From Lepisosteus oculatus (taxonomy: Eukaryota; Chordata; Actinopteri; Semionotiformes; Lepisosteidae): a DNA stretch of 64,000 bases. Location of the stretch: NCBI RefSeq assembly GCF_040954835.1, contig NC_090709.1:38994776-39058775 (forward strand). The letters run 5' to 3'. Shown piece after piece: positions 36,640 through 48,929 of this stretch; the first letter of the stretch is position 1; the number at the start of each line of letters is the position of its first letter. Both the position numbers and the translations under genes were made by a program. Below the pieces are notes generated by a model. It was not told the origin of the DNA. It saw nothing but the letters and a program-made list of their open reading frames with translations, and made no database searches.

Positions 36640-36835
36640 AAAAACAGTACCGTAAAGCCCAGTGAGAGCAGGGTAAAAACACAGTACAGCGCAGTACAGC
36701 CCAGTGAGAGCAGGGTAAAAACACAGTACAGTACAGCCCAGTGAGAGCAGGGTAAAAACACAGTACAGTGCAGTACAGCCCAGTGAGAGCAGGGTAAAAA
36801 CAGTACAGTTCAGTACAGCCCAGTGAGCCAGGGAC
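36640..36835 (+). repeat. About 43-bp tandem repeat
   Basis: Five copies of GTGAGAGCAGGGTAAAAACA followed by CAGTACAGTNCAGTACAGCC. The preceding 36320-36640 shows no recognisable gene or repeat. Confidence 0.8.
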
Positions 36836-36914
36836 CAGCCCAAGCTTGAGCAGAGCTGTGCAGACATGGGAGAGTCTGACTAACCCTGACCCTGTTACCA
36901 CAGTGTTGAGCTCC

Positions 36915-39912
36915 GGCCCTGGAGAGACACACCTGACATCACGAGGGACTCTGTCCTACTGATCGGACCCCCGGCGACACCCCGACACCCCCACAGCCCT
37001 CTCCCTCTCCTGCTCCACGGCTCCCCCTGGTGGGGAGAGGAGGGAGGGGCAGTGGAAACGAGGAAGGGCCGTGGATCCCGCCTGTGAGCCTCAATCTCAG
37101 AGGTGCTGCTGGTGCTCTGTTCATGAGCTTCATCTCTCCAGCTGTCAGAGCATCAGCTGTGGGCACAGCACACCCCTCTCAACCACTCATCTGCTGCTCA
37201 TTCATCATAATAATAATAATTCCTCACACTTCTGGAGCTCTTCTCCGGGCTCTCCCCTCGGAGCTCTGGACAGTAACGGGGATCCCCTCCTGCTCCACCA
37301 GTGTGTACCCCACCTGCATGAGGCTCCAGTCCGCTCACACACAGCAGCTCTCAGGGGGAGGAGAGCAGAGGGATGAGGCCAGTTCAGAGAGGGGGGTGAT
37401 CAGGAGGCCATGATGGGTCAAGACCTGGGGATTGAATAATAAATTATAAAGCTTTATAAACAAACAGCACAGCAAGAGAGAGACACCTGACCCCCCTGGA
37501 CACTGTCTCTGCTGTGTCTGACTGCGCCTCTGACATGGACACCTGGGTGACTCCAGTCCTGCTGCTGCAGGCCCAGACAGAGCCCCTGCCAGTGGACCCT
37601 GGGGTGACACTCGGTCCAGGACTGACCTGCAACATCCTGTCCGTCCACACGACACGCCCCCTGCCTGCCAACACCCAGTCTGAACCCCACACCCAGCTCC
37701 TGTGTCCAGGGGACCCCTCTCCCTCTGCCTCAGTACCTGCAGCCCAGCCAGGAATCACCAGTGGGTCTGCTCGGTGTGTCCACACTGGTCCTGTGGACAG
37801 AACCCTGTAGCAGCGCACCCAGTCCCCCTTCTTACTGGTGCTGGTCAGAGCCCAGTCCCTCTTCTTACTGGTGCTGGTCAGACTCCAGTCCCAGACCAGT
37901 CCCTCTTCTTACTGGTACTGGTCAGACTCCAGTCCAGTCCCAAACCAGTCCCTCTTCTTACCGGTGCTGGTCAGACTCCAGTCCAGTCCCAAACCAGTCC
38001 CTCTTCTTACCGGTGCTGGTCAGACTCCAGTCCAGTCCCAAACCAGTCCCTCTCCTTACCGGTGCTGGTCAGACTCCAGTCCCTCTCCTTACCGGTGCTG
38101 GTCAGACTCCAGTCCAGTCCCAGACCAGTCCCTCTTCTTATTGGTGCTGGTCAGACTCCAGTCCCAGACCAGTCCTCCTCTTACTGGTGCTGGTCAGACT
38201 CCAGTCCCAGACCAGTCCCTCTTCTTACCAGTGCTGGTCAGAGTCCAGTCCCCCTCCTTACTGGTGCTGGTCAGACTCCAGTCCCAGACCAGTCCCTCTT
38301 CTTACCGGTGCTGGTCAGACTCCAGTCCCTCTTCTTACCGGTGCTGGTCAGACTCCAGTCCCAGACCAGTCCCTCTTCTTACCAGTGCTGGTCAGACTCC
38401 AGTCCCTCTTCTTACTGGTGCTGGTCAGACTCCAGTCCCTCTTCTTACTGGTGCTGGTCACACTCCAGTCCGACCAGTCCCTCTTCTTACTGGTGCTGGT
38501 CAGACTCCAGTCCCAGACCAGTCCCTCTTCTTACTGGTGCTGGTCAGACTCCAGTCCCAGACCAGTCCCTCTTCTTACTGGTGCTGGTCAGACTCCAGTC
38601 CCTCTTCTTACTGGTGCTGGTCAGACTCCAGTCCCAGACCAGTCCCTCTTCTTACCGGTGCTGGTCAGAGTCCAGTCCCAGACCAGTCCCTCTTCTTACC
38701 GGTGCTGGTCAGACTCCAGTCCAGTCCCTCTTCTTACCGGTGCTGGTCAGACTCCAGTCCCTCTTCTTACCGGTGCTGGTCAGACTCCAGTCCCAGACCA
38801 GTCCCTCTTCTTACCGGTGCTGGTCAGACTCCAGTCCCTCTTCTTACCGGTGCTGGTCAGACTCCAGTCCCAGACCAGTCCCTCTTCTTACCGGTGCTGG
38901 TCAGACTCCAGTCCCTCTTCTTACTGGTGCTGGTCAGACTCCAGTCCCTCTTCTTACTGGTGCTGGTCAGACTCCAGTCCCAGACCAGTCCCTCTTCTTA
39001 CTGGTGCTGGTCAGACTCCAGTCCCTCTTCTTACCGGTGCTGGTCAGACTCCAGTCCCAGACCAGTCCCTCTTCTTACTGGTGCTGGTCAGAGTCCAGTC
39101 CCTCTTCTTACCGGTACTGGTCAGAGTCCAGTCCAGTCCCAGACCAGTCCCTCTTCTTACTGGTGCTGGTCAGGGTCCAGTCCCAGACCAGTCCCTCTTC
39201 TTACCGGTGCTGGTCAGACTCCAGTCCAGTCCCAGACCAGTCCCTCTTCTTACCGGTGCTGGTCAGACTCCAGTCCCTCTTCTTACCGGTGCTGGTCAGA
39301 CTCCAGTCCCAGACCAGTCCCTCTTCTTACTGGTGCTGGTCAGACTCCAGTCCCAGACCAGTCCCTCTTCTTACCGGCGCTGGTCAGACTCCAGTCCAGT
39401 CCCAGACCAGTCCCTCTTCTTACCGGTGCTGGTCAGGGTCCAGTCCCAGACCAGTCCCTCTTCTTACTGATGCTGGTCAGGGTCCAGTCCCAGACCAGTC
39501 CCTCTTCTTACCGGTGCTGGTCAGGGTCCAGTCCCAGACCAGTCCCTCTTCTTACCGATGCTGGTCAGACTCCAGTCCCTCTTCTTACCGGTGCTGGTCA
39601 GACTCCAGTCCCAGACCAGTCCCTCTTCTTACTGGTGCTGGTCAGAGTCCAGTCCCTCTTCTTACTGGTGCTGGTCAGAGTCCAGTCCCTCTTCTTACTG
39701 GTGCTGGTCAGAGTCCAGTCCCAGACCAGTCCCTCTTCTTACCGGTGCTGGTCAGACTCCAGTCCCTCTTCTTACCGGTGCTGGTCAGACTCCAGTCCAG
39801 TCCCAGACCAGTCCCTCTTCTTACTGGTGCTGGTCAGACTCCAGTCCCTCTTCTTACCGGTGCTGGTCAGAGTCCAGCCCCAGACCACTCCCTCTTCTTA
39901 CTGGTGCTGGTC
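36915..39912 (+). repeat. Segmental tandem duplication, copy 1
   Basis: 36915-37810 is a single-copy-like block (GGAGAGACACACCTGACATC to ACCCTGTAGCAGCGCACCCA) that recurs at 39915-40855 about 97% identical. It is followed by a 33/44-bp satellite at 37820-39912. The block includes an (ATA)n tract preceding CACACTTCTGGAGCTCTTCT, a dispersed repeat also found at 53945-54180. Confidence 0.9.
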
Positions 39913-42900
39913 CAGGCCCTGGAGAGACACACCTGACATCACGAGGGACTCTGTCCTACTGATCGGACCCCCGCTGACACCCCGACACCCCCACAGCCCT
40001 CTCCCTCTCCTGCTCCACGGCTCCCCCTGGTGGGGAGAGGAGGGAGGGGCAGTGGAAACGAGGAAGGGCCGTGGATCCCACCTGTGAGTCTCAATCTCAG
40101 AGCTGCAACTGTTGCTCTGTTCATGAGCTTCATCTCTCCAGCTGTCAGAGCATCAGCTGTGGGCGCAGCACACCCCTCTCAACCACTGATCTGCTGCTCA
40201 TTCATCATAATAATAATAATAATAATAATAATAATCTCTTACACTTCTGGAGCTCTTCTCTGGACTCTCCCCTCAGAGCTCTGGACAGTAACGGGGATCC
40301 CCTCCTGCTCCACCAGTGTGTACCCCACCTGCATGATGCTCCAGTCCTCTCACACACAGCAGCTCTCAGGGGGAGGAGAGCAGAGGGGTGAGGCCAGTTC
40401 AGAGAGGGGGGTGATCAGGAGGCCATGATGGGTCAAGACCTGGGGATTGAATAATAAATTATAAAGCTTTATAAACAAACAGCACAGCAAGAGAGAGACA
40501 CCTGACCCCCCTGGACACTGTCTCTGCTGTGTCTGACTGCGCCTCTGACATGGACACCTGGGTGACTCCAGTCCTGCTGCTGCAGGCCCAGACAGAACCC
40601 CTGCCAGTGGACCCTGGGGTGACACTCGGTCCAGGACTGACCTGCAACATCCTGTCCGTCCACACGACACTCCCCCTGCCTGCCAACACCCAGTCTGAAC
40701 CCCACACCCAGCTCCTGTGTCCAGGGGACCCCTCTCCCTCTGCCTCAGTACCTGCAGCGAGCGCCCCCCTGTGGCCCAGCCAGGAATCACCAGTGGGTCT
40801 GCTCGGTGTGTCCACACTGGTCCTGTGGACAGAACCCTGTAGCAGCGCACCCAGTCCCCCTTCTTACTGGTGCTGGTCAGAGCCCAGTCCCTCTTCTTAC
40901 TGGTGCTGGTCAGACTCCAGTCCCAGACCAGTCCCTCTTCTTACTGGTACTGGTCAGACTCCAGTCCAGTCCCAGACCAGTCCCTCTTCTTACCGGTGCT
41001 GGTCAGACTCCAGTCCCTCTTCTTACCGGTGCTGGTCAGACTCCAGTCCCTCTTCTTACCGGTGCTGGTCAGACTCCAGTCCCAGACCAGTCCCTCTTCT
41101 TACTGGTGCTGGTCAGACTCCAGTCCTTCTTCTTACCGGTGCTGGTCAGAGTCCAGTCCCTCTTCTTACTGGTGCTGGTCAGACTCCAGTCCCAGACCAG
41201 TCCCTCTTCTTACCGGTGCTGGTCAGAATCCAGTCCCTCTTCTTACTGGTGCTGGTCAGACTCCAGTCCCTCTTCTTACCGGTGCTGGTCAGACTCCAGT
41301 CCCAGACCGGTCCCTCTTCTTACCGGTGCTGGTCAGACTCCAGTCCCAGACCAGTCCCTCTTCTTACCGGTGCTGGTCAGACTCCAGTCCCTCTTCTTAC
41401 TGGTGCTGGTCAGAGTCCAGTCCCAGACCAGTCCCTCTTCTTACTGGTGCTGGTCAGGGTCCAGTCCCAGACCAGTCCCTCTTCTTACCGGTGCTGGTCA
41501 GACTCCAGTCCAGTCCCAGACCAGTCCCTCTTCTTACTGGTGCTGGTCAGACTCCAGTCCCTCTTCTTACCGGTGCTGGTCAGACTCCAGTCCCTCTTCT
41601 TACCGGTGCTGTCAGACTCCAGTCCCTCTTCTTACCGGTGCTGTCAGACTCCAGTCCCTCTTCTTACCGGTGCTGGTCAGACTCCAGTCCCAGACCAGTC
41701 CCTCTTCTTACCGGTGCTGGTCAGACTCCAGTCCCTCTTCTTACCGGTGCTGGTCAGACTCCAGTCCCAGACCAGTCCCTCTTCTTACCGGTGCTGGTCA
41801 GACTCCAGTCCCAGACCAGTCCCTCTTCTTACTGGTGCTGGTCAGAGTCCAGTCCCTCTTCTTACCGGTGCTGGTCAGAGTCCAGTCCCTCTTCTTACTG
41901 GTGCTGGTCAGACTCCAGTCCCTCTTCTTACCGGTGCTGGTCAGACTCCAGTCCCAGACCAGTCCCTCTTCTTACTGGTGCTGGTCAGACTCCAGTCCCA
42001 GACCAGTCCCTCTTCTTACCGGTGCTGGTCAGAGTCCAGTCCAGTCCCAGACCAGTCCCTCTTCTTACCGGTGCTGGTCAGAGTCCAGTCCCAGACCAGT
42101 CCCTCTTCTTACCGGTGCTGGTCAGACTCCAGTCCCAGACCAGTCCCTCTTCTTACTGGTGCTGGTCAGAGTCCAGTCCCAGACCAGTCCCTCTTCTTAT
42201 CGGTGCTGGTCAGACTCCAGTCCCAGACCAGTCCCTCTTCTTACTGGTGCTGGTCAGGGTCCAGTCCCAGACCAGTCCCTCTTCTTACCGGTGCTGGTCA
42301 GACTCCAGTCCCTCTTCTTACCGGTGCTGGTCAGACTCCAGTCCCAGACCAGTCCCTCTTCTTACTGGTGCTGGTCAGACTCCAGTCCTTCTTCTTACCG
42401 GTGCTGGTCAGAGTCCAGTCCCAGACCAGTCCCTCTTCTTACCGGTGCTGGTCAGAATCCAGTCCCTCTTCTTACTGGTGCTGGTCAGACTCCAGTCCCT
42501 CTTCTTACTGGTGCTGGTCAGACTCCAGTCCCAGACCAGTCCCTCTTCTTACCGGTGCTGGTCAGAATCCAGTCCCTCTTCTTACCGGTGCTGGTCAGAC
42601 TCCAGTCCCAGACCGGTCCCTCTTCTTACCGGTGCTGGTCAGACTCCAGTCCCAGACCAGTCCCTCTTCTTACCGGTGCTGGTCAGACTCCAGTCCCTCT
42701 TCTTACTGGTGCTGGTCAGAGTCCAGTCCCAGACCAGTCCCTCTTCTTACTGGTGCTGGTCAGGGTCCAGTCCCAGACCAGTCCCTCTTCTTACCGGTGC
42801 TGGTCAGACTCCAGTCCAGTCCCAGACCAGTCCCTCTTCTTACTGGTGCTGGTCAGACTCCAGTCCCTCTTCTTACCGGTGCTGTCAGACTCCAGTCCCT

Positions 42901-45115
42901 CTTCTTACCGGTGCTGGTCAGACTCCAGTCCCTCTTCTTACTGGTGCTGGTCAGACTCCAGTCCCTCTTCTTACCTGTGCTGGTCAGACTCCAGTCCCAG
43001 ACCAGTCCCTCTTCTTACCGGTGCTGGTCAGACTCCAGTCCCAGACCAGTCCCTCTTCTTACCGGTGCTGGTCAGACTCCAGTCCCAGACCAGTCCCTCT
43101 TCTTACTGGTGCTGGTCAGAGTCCAGTCCCTCTTCTTACCGGTGCTGGTCAGACTCCAGTCCCTCTTCTTACCGGTGCTGGTCAGACTCCAGTCCCAGAC
43201 CAGTCCCTCTTCTTACTGGTGCTGGTCAGACTCCAGTCCCAGACCAGTCCCTCTTCTTACCGGTGCTGGTCAGACTCCAGTCCAGTCCCAGACCAGTCCC
43301 TCTTCTTACCGGTGCTGGTCAGAGTCCAGTCCAGTCCCAGACCAGTCCCTCTTCTTACCGGTGCTGGTCAGAGTCCAGTCCCAGACCAGTCCCTCTTCTT
43401 ACCGGTGCTGGTCAGACTCCAGTCCCAGACCAGTCCCTCTTCTTACCGGTGCTGGTCAGACTCCAGTCCCAGACCAGTCCCTCTTCTTACTGGTGCTGGT
43501 CAGAGTCCAGTCCCAGACCAGTCCCTCTTCTTACCGGTGCTGGTCAGACTCCAGTCCCAGACCAGTCCCTCTTCTTACTGGTGCTGGTCAGGGTCCAGTC
43601 CCAGACCAGTCCCTCTTCTTACCGGTGCTGGTCAGACTCCAGTCCCTCTTCTTACCGGTGCTGGTCAGACTCCAGTCCCAGACCAGTCCCTCTTCTTACT
43701 GGTGCTGGTCAGACTCCAGTCCTTCTTCTTACCGGTGCTGGTCAGAGTCCAGTCCCAGACCAGTCCCTCTTCTTACCGGTGCTGGTCAGACTCCAGTCCC
43801 TCTTCTTACTGGTGCTGGTCAGACTCCAGTCCCTCTTCTTACTGGTGCTGGTCAGACTCCAGTCCCTCTTCTTACTGGTGCTGGTCAGACTCCAGTCCCA
43901 GACCGGTCCCTCTTCTTACCGGTGCTGGTCAGACTCCAGTCCCAGACCAGTCCCTCTTCTTACTGGTGCTGGTCAGACTCCAGTCCCTCTTCTTACTGGT
44001 GCTGGTCAGAGTCCAGTCCCAGACCAGTCCCTCTTCTTACTGGTGCTGGTCAGGGTCCAGTCCCAGACCAGTCCCTCTTCTTACTGGTGCTGGTCAGACT
44101 CCAGTCCCTCTTCTTACCGGTGCTGGTCAGACTCCAGTCCCAGACCAGTCCCTCTTCTTACTGGTGCTGGTCAGACTCCAGTCCCTCTTCTTACTGGTGC
44201 TGGTCAGACTCCAGTCCCAGACCAGTCCCTCTTCTTACCGGTGCTGGTCAGACTCCAGTCCCAGACCAGTCCCTCTTCTTACTGGTGCTGGTCAGAGTCC
44301 AGTCCCTCTTCTTACCGGTGCTGGTCAGACTCCAGTCCCTCTTCTTACCGGTGCTGGTCAGACTCCAGTCCCTCTTCTTACCGGTGCTGGTCAGACTCCA
44401 GTCCCAGACCAGTCCCTCTTCTTACTGGTGCTGGTCAGACTCCAGTCCCTCTTCTTACCGGTGCTGGTCAGACTCCAGTCCCAGACCAGTCCCTCTTCTT
44501 ACCGGTGCTGGTCAGACTCCAGTCCCAGACCAGTCCCTCTTCTTACTGGTGCTGGTCAGACTCCAGTCCCTCTTCTTACCAGTGCTGGTCAGACTCCAGT
44601 CCCAGACCAGTCCCTCTTCTTACTGGTGCTGGTCAGACTCCAGTCCCAGACCGGTCCCTCTTCTTACCGGTGCTGGTCAGACTCCAGTCCCAGACCGGTC
44701 CCTCTTCTTACCGGTGCTGGTCAGACTCCAGTCCCTCTTCTTACCGGTGCTGGTCAGACTCCAGTCCCTCTTCTTACCGGTGCTGGTCAGACTCCAGTCC
44801 CTCTTCTTACCGGTGCTGGTCAGACTCCAGTCCCTCTTCTTACCGGTGCTGGTCAGACTCCAGTCCCAGACCAGTCCCTCTTCTTACTGGTGCTGGTCAG
44901 ACTCCAGTCCCAGACCAGTGCCTCTTCTTACTGGTGCTGGTCAGACTCCAGTCCAGTCCCAGACCAGTCCCCCTCCTTACCGGTGCTGGTCAGACTCCAG
45001 TCCAGTCCCAGACCAGTCCCCCTCCTTACCGGTGCTGGTCAGACTCCAGTCCAGTCCCAGACCAGTCCCCCTCCTTACCGGTGCTGGTCAGACTCCAGTC
45101 CAGTCCCAGACCCCA
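39913..45115 (+). repeat. Segmental tandem duplication, copy 2, with 33/44-bp satellite
   Basis: Block 39915-40855 followed by satellite 40858-45115. The core 33-bp unit is CCCTCTTCTTACCGGTGCTG then GTCAGACTCCAGT; a longer 44-bp form adds CCCAGACCAGT. Copies differ mainly at C/T in TTAC[C/T]GGTG. Unit lengths divisible by 11 and 3 give open frames of about 1500 codons in three frames, with no sign of coding selection. On the minus strand every unit has GTAAGAAGAGG. Confidence 0.92.
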
Positions 45116-46200
45116 CTGCACAGCGAAGGGCAGGACCTGGACACTCAGGGTCCGACAGGAGCAGCGAGTCTCTTCAGTCTGGGAAAACAGACTCCGTCTG
45201 TGGTCCAGTGAGATTCTGGGAATCCACCCTCCCGCCCTGAACAAGCGCCCTACCGATCCCCTCCTGCTGGTCCAAGAGCCACAAGCCCACTAGATCTTAG
45301 TCTTTCTCTCCTGGCGATAACTGACGCATCTCCTTGCCCTGTTCTTACAGTCCGACTGACAGACAGCAGGTTGACTGTCCCTTGTCCAACACTGCACAGC
45401 GGAGGTGAGACCTGGACACACACACACTCCCCTTCTGTGATCTCGGGGTGAATCTCCCCACAGAATGACTGGTGAAACTCCTGAACCCCTCTGATTCACG
45501 GTGGTTCAGTTCAGGCGGAGGTGAACTCGAGTGGACCCCGACATCGAGAACCGAGGTCACCCCCCGGTTCATATGAACGATCTGACCTTTCGCCTCGGAA
45601 AACACTCCGATCCCGACTGACCGCAACGAGAGGAGACGCTTCTCAAACCCAGCGGACCGGGAGGCCTACCTGAGAACGCCCACACCAGCTCGGGGAGACC
45701 GTGCAGACTCCCCCCAGACAGACCCCTGCGGCCCCCAGACTCTCTCACGGGGGGACCCTGCGGCCCTGTGCTGACCGCAGCTCCGACTGCTCCTCACCGC
45801 CTCGGCGCCCCGAGACGAGACCTCCTCCCCCGGAGACCAGCCCCTCGACTCGACCCGTTTCTGGGGTCTGCTGGGGCTCGTGCTCCAACTGGGGGTCTCT
45901 CCAGCAGCGGCTGTCCCAGAGCAGAGGGGCCAGCTCACAGGCTGCTCTGGGCCCAGAACGAAGACACGAGGGACTGGACTCTGCTGCTCCGTCAGTGCAG
46001 GACCCTGGGGAAAGACAAGAACTCTTCCCACGTGGTTGTTTATTTTATTTTCTAGTCAAGACGTGTCTACCGCTGGCTCACACCGATGGGTGTTTCTCCC
46101 CCCTGTGATGTATTAGATTTAAACTGCTGCTCCTGCTGTTCTGTGTTTGCTCATGCCTTTCATTTAAGATCGGAACCCCTTATCGGCCCTGTACAGTTTC
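45116..46200. other. No gene recognised
   Basis: GC-rich sequence with short open frames on both strands and no identifiable domain, RNA gene or repeat beyond a short poly-U-rich stretch near 46040. Confidence 0.45.
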
Positions 46201-46204
46201 TTGC

Positions 46205-46455
46205 ATGAGGAGTGTGTCTTCTCACAGGCCCCAGCCTGCTCGCCGTGAGACACACAGACAGGGAGAGAGAAGCTGGGGGTCAGAGCGCAGGGTCAGCCAT
46301 TGTACAGCGCCCCTGGAGCAGCTGGGGTGAAGGGCCTCCCTCAGGGGCCCAACGGAGTAGGATTCCTCTGCCGGCCGTGGGATTCGAACCGGCAACCCTT
46401 CAGCCACAGGCTCAGATCCTGAGCCCCAGAGCCACAGCTCCTGCAGCTGTGGAGA
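46205..46455 (-). mobile_element. tRNA-derived SINE
   Basis: Minus-strand sequence begins near 46450 with GTGGCTCTGGGGCTCAGGAT, has a perfect B box GGTTCGAATCC near 46384, then AGAGGAATCCTACTCCGTTG and the GCGCTGTACAATGGCTGACC body. This is the layout of a fish tRNA-derived SINE. A degenerate relative is at 25285-25490. Confidence 0.75.
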
Positions 46456-46459
46456 TGAC

Positions 46460-47290
46460 AGTGAACTGACCTGTAACCCGACCCCCTCAGACCCCTGAGT
46501 AACTCGGGGCCACAGGGCTCCTGTCCTGGGTGCGAGTGTGGGTCTAGTGCTCTTTTTCTCACATTCTCATCAAGTTTCGCGCTGCCCACTCATTATAAAA
46601 ACTCAGGTAAAAAGAAAAAGTCCACAATCCAGAGTAATACGATCCCCCTACTACTGGAGACCAGAATCGGTACCCACAAGACTTTAGATAATAAACATGG
46701 GAAGAGAGTCTTACCCCATCCAGGAGACGGTAATTAGTTAATTAAGGAGACACGAGGACCTGCTCGTCTCTGCTCCAAACTGAACACTTTCCTCTCCCCA
46801 CGCCGCCAGAAATGCTGGGTGTCCACAAAAGAGTCCCCTCGGGGCGACAATAAAATCCCATCTCATCTAAAACCCGAAGACATTCGTGAGAAAAGACCGA
46901 GCAACACGTACCCCCCCGCCGCAGACACGACCTCTGACGGCACCGAGCCCAGCCCGCTTCTCCCCGGGTCCCTGACCAGCACTCCCGGGCCCCGGGCTGC
47001 AGGACACCGCGGGCGGACAGCGGGGCTCGGAGCCACACGGCCGGGGTCCCAGCTCACACACAAGCCCCCCGTCCGCCTCAGAGAAGGGCCTGACTCAGCC
47101 GGGCGGCCCCCTCGCTCACTGGAGGCGTTCAAACCGCTTCTCCGCCGTGTAAGCGCACCGCCTCAGGACTGTGGACCAAGTGGGGCTTTACTGTCGGTTT
47201 CAGGACACCTGAGGCGCCCTCTGGTCTATCACCTGGTGACACGCCTGTCTTTGTATGTATTTACACCCGTTTGCGGTTTAAAAAACGATT
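46460..47290. other. No gene recognised
   Basis: Mixed AT- and GC-rich sequence. Open frames on both strands at 46819-47292 and 46742-47132 overlap and resemble no known protein. Possible upstream part of the CpG-rich segment that follows. Confidence 0.4.
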
Positions 47291-47294
47291 AAAA

Positions 47295-47770
47295 ACACTC
47301 GGGCGTCGTCGTTACCGAGTCGGACAAAATGGCGGCGGCGGCGTCGTCGAAGGAGGAGGAGGAAACTCGCTCGTTGTGGATATGTCACAAAAACCACCTT
47401 TCTTTCTCCCCGACACGCACGAATACTGACTTACACGGCGGGGGAAAACCTGTTCCCGCCTGGTGGAGGAAGAGAAACCGCCACCTGTCGTCTTTTCCCC
47501 ACAGGGCGGTGAAGACCGACGACCCGTCCGCCGCCTCTCCGCCCCTCGGCGCCCTCGTCCGCCTGACGACGGGTGACGTCACGGGCGAGGCCATTGCTGA
47601 TAGGGCGGCGGCGGACGGGGGGGTTCAGGTGTGAGCGCTTCTGCCCGTGGTGTGTGAAGAGCGCGGCCGCCGGGCGGATCCCCCCCCCCCCTGTGGGTTT
47701 GGCGGGTTCGCGGTCCGGCGCGAGTTCCGCCGCATTCCCTGACCCAAGCGCTTTCACTTCCTGTTTCTGT
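47295..47770 (+). promoter_or_regulatory. CpG-rich promoter-like segment with a possible first coding exon
   Basis: Dense CpG, no TATA, AAAATGGCGGCGGCGGCG at 47326-47343 (YY1-type start element) and a perfect CRE TGACGTCA at 47574-47581. The plus-strand frame from 47329 begins MAAAASSKEEEETRSLWICH, the style of a housekeeping-gene N terminus, and stays open to 47634. No clear splice donor or matching downstream exon was found, so it may be a promoter without a gene in view, or an orphan CpG island. Confidence 0.4.
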
Positions 47771-47984
47771 GTTGACAGCGGCTGCGGGCGTGGTGTGTGT
47801 GGGGTCTGTGGGGTCTGTGGGGTGTGTGTGGGGTCTGTGGGGTCTGTGGGCTCGGCGCTTGTCATCGGCTCCAAGAGAGATACTTTACAGCGTCGTTTCC
47901 AGCGACGCGGGCTCGGGGGATCAGTTTCTGCGTCCTGTCATCTCCCATCACACGGCTCTAGTCATCATAACTCCACAGATAACC

Positions 47985-48210
47985 CCATAGGAGTTCCTGG
48001 CACTTATATAGCGCCTTACATGCCCCAGTATTTCACCATAATAACAATATTAGTATATAATAAGTCCTAGCACTTATATAGCGCCTTACATGCCCCAGTA
48101 TTTCACCATAATAACAATATCAGTATATGATAATTCTTAGCACTTATATAGCGCCTTTCATACCCCAGTATTTCACCATAACGATATTAGTATATAGTAT
48201 TTCCTAGACC
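47985..48210 (+). repeat. 68-bp tandem repeat from a dispersed element
   Basis: Three copies of AGCACTTATATAGCGCCTTA plus CATGCCCCAGTATTTCACCA and ATAATAACAATAT. The 'acttatatagcgcc' string is common in fish genomes. A short (GGGGTCTGT)n run precedes at 47800-47850. Confidence 0.8.
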
Positions 48211-48234
48211 TTAGTTTTAAAAAATATATTTTAT

Positions 48235-48420
48235 GTATATGATTCTCACACAGAAACCAACATCCTGTACTGGTCTCACACAGATACCAGCATCCTGTAC
48301 TGGTCTCACACAGAAACCAACATCCTGTACTGGTCTCACACTGAAACCAGCATCCTGTACTGGTCTCACACTGAAACCAACATCCTGTACTGGTCTCACA
48401 CAGAATTTTCTTTCTCAGGT
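48235..48420 (+). repeat. 30-bp tandem repeat
   Basis: Six copies of CATCCTGTACTGGTCTCACA with CNGAAACCAA/G. The flanking 48420-48720 holds nothing recognisable. Confidence 0.88.
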
Positions 48421-48729
48421 ATTTCAAGCACACTGTGTGCTCAGGTTCTGTAGACTAAACAGGACTATTGGGAAATTCCTTTCATGAAATAATTTTCACA
48501 TTGAAAACTCCAGATTCATTTAAATGGCATTTTATTACTGTTTTAACAAGAAGACAAAAGATTAGTTCCACACTGAGCTGATAGATAAATTCTTTGAGTT
48601 CTTAAAAAAAAAGTAGTTTGTCTCCCCTATGAACTACGGGCCAGTTTGGGTTTAACCTTTAGTACAGTTACTCCTCGATTTAACGGATTTCAGATTTAAC
48701 GGACGAACTTCTGTGGTTCTTATGTCGGT

Positions 48730-48925
48730 ACTGCCCCGTTATTGTCTGGTTGATGTGTCAGTACTGCAGTGTTTCCCAGTAAGAGCCTGGTTGATGTGTC
48801 AGTACTGCAGTGTTTCCCAGTAAGAGCCTGGTTGATGTGTCAGTATGCAGGTGTTTCCCAGTAAGAGCCTGGTTGATGTGTCAGTACTGCAGTGTTTCCC
48901 AGTAAGAGCCTGGTATGCAGGTGCA
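48730..48925 (+). repeat. About 46-bp tandem repeat
   Basis: Four copies of GTGTCAGTACTGCAGTGTTT then CCCAGTAAGAGCCTGGTTGA. Confidence 0.85.
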
Positions 48926-48929
48926 GTGC

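Noticed and set aside
40529..45293. Three overlapping plus-strand frames of about 1500 codons
   Set aside because: Product of the 33/44-bp satellite, open in all three frames with the same peptide in shifted order. No codon bias or domain.
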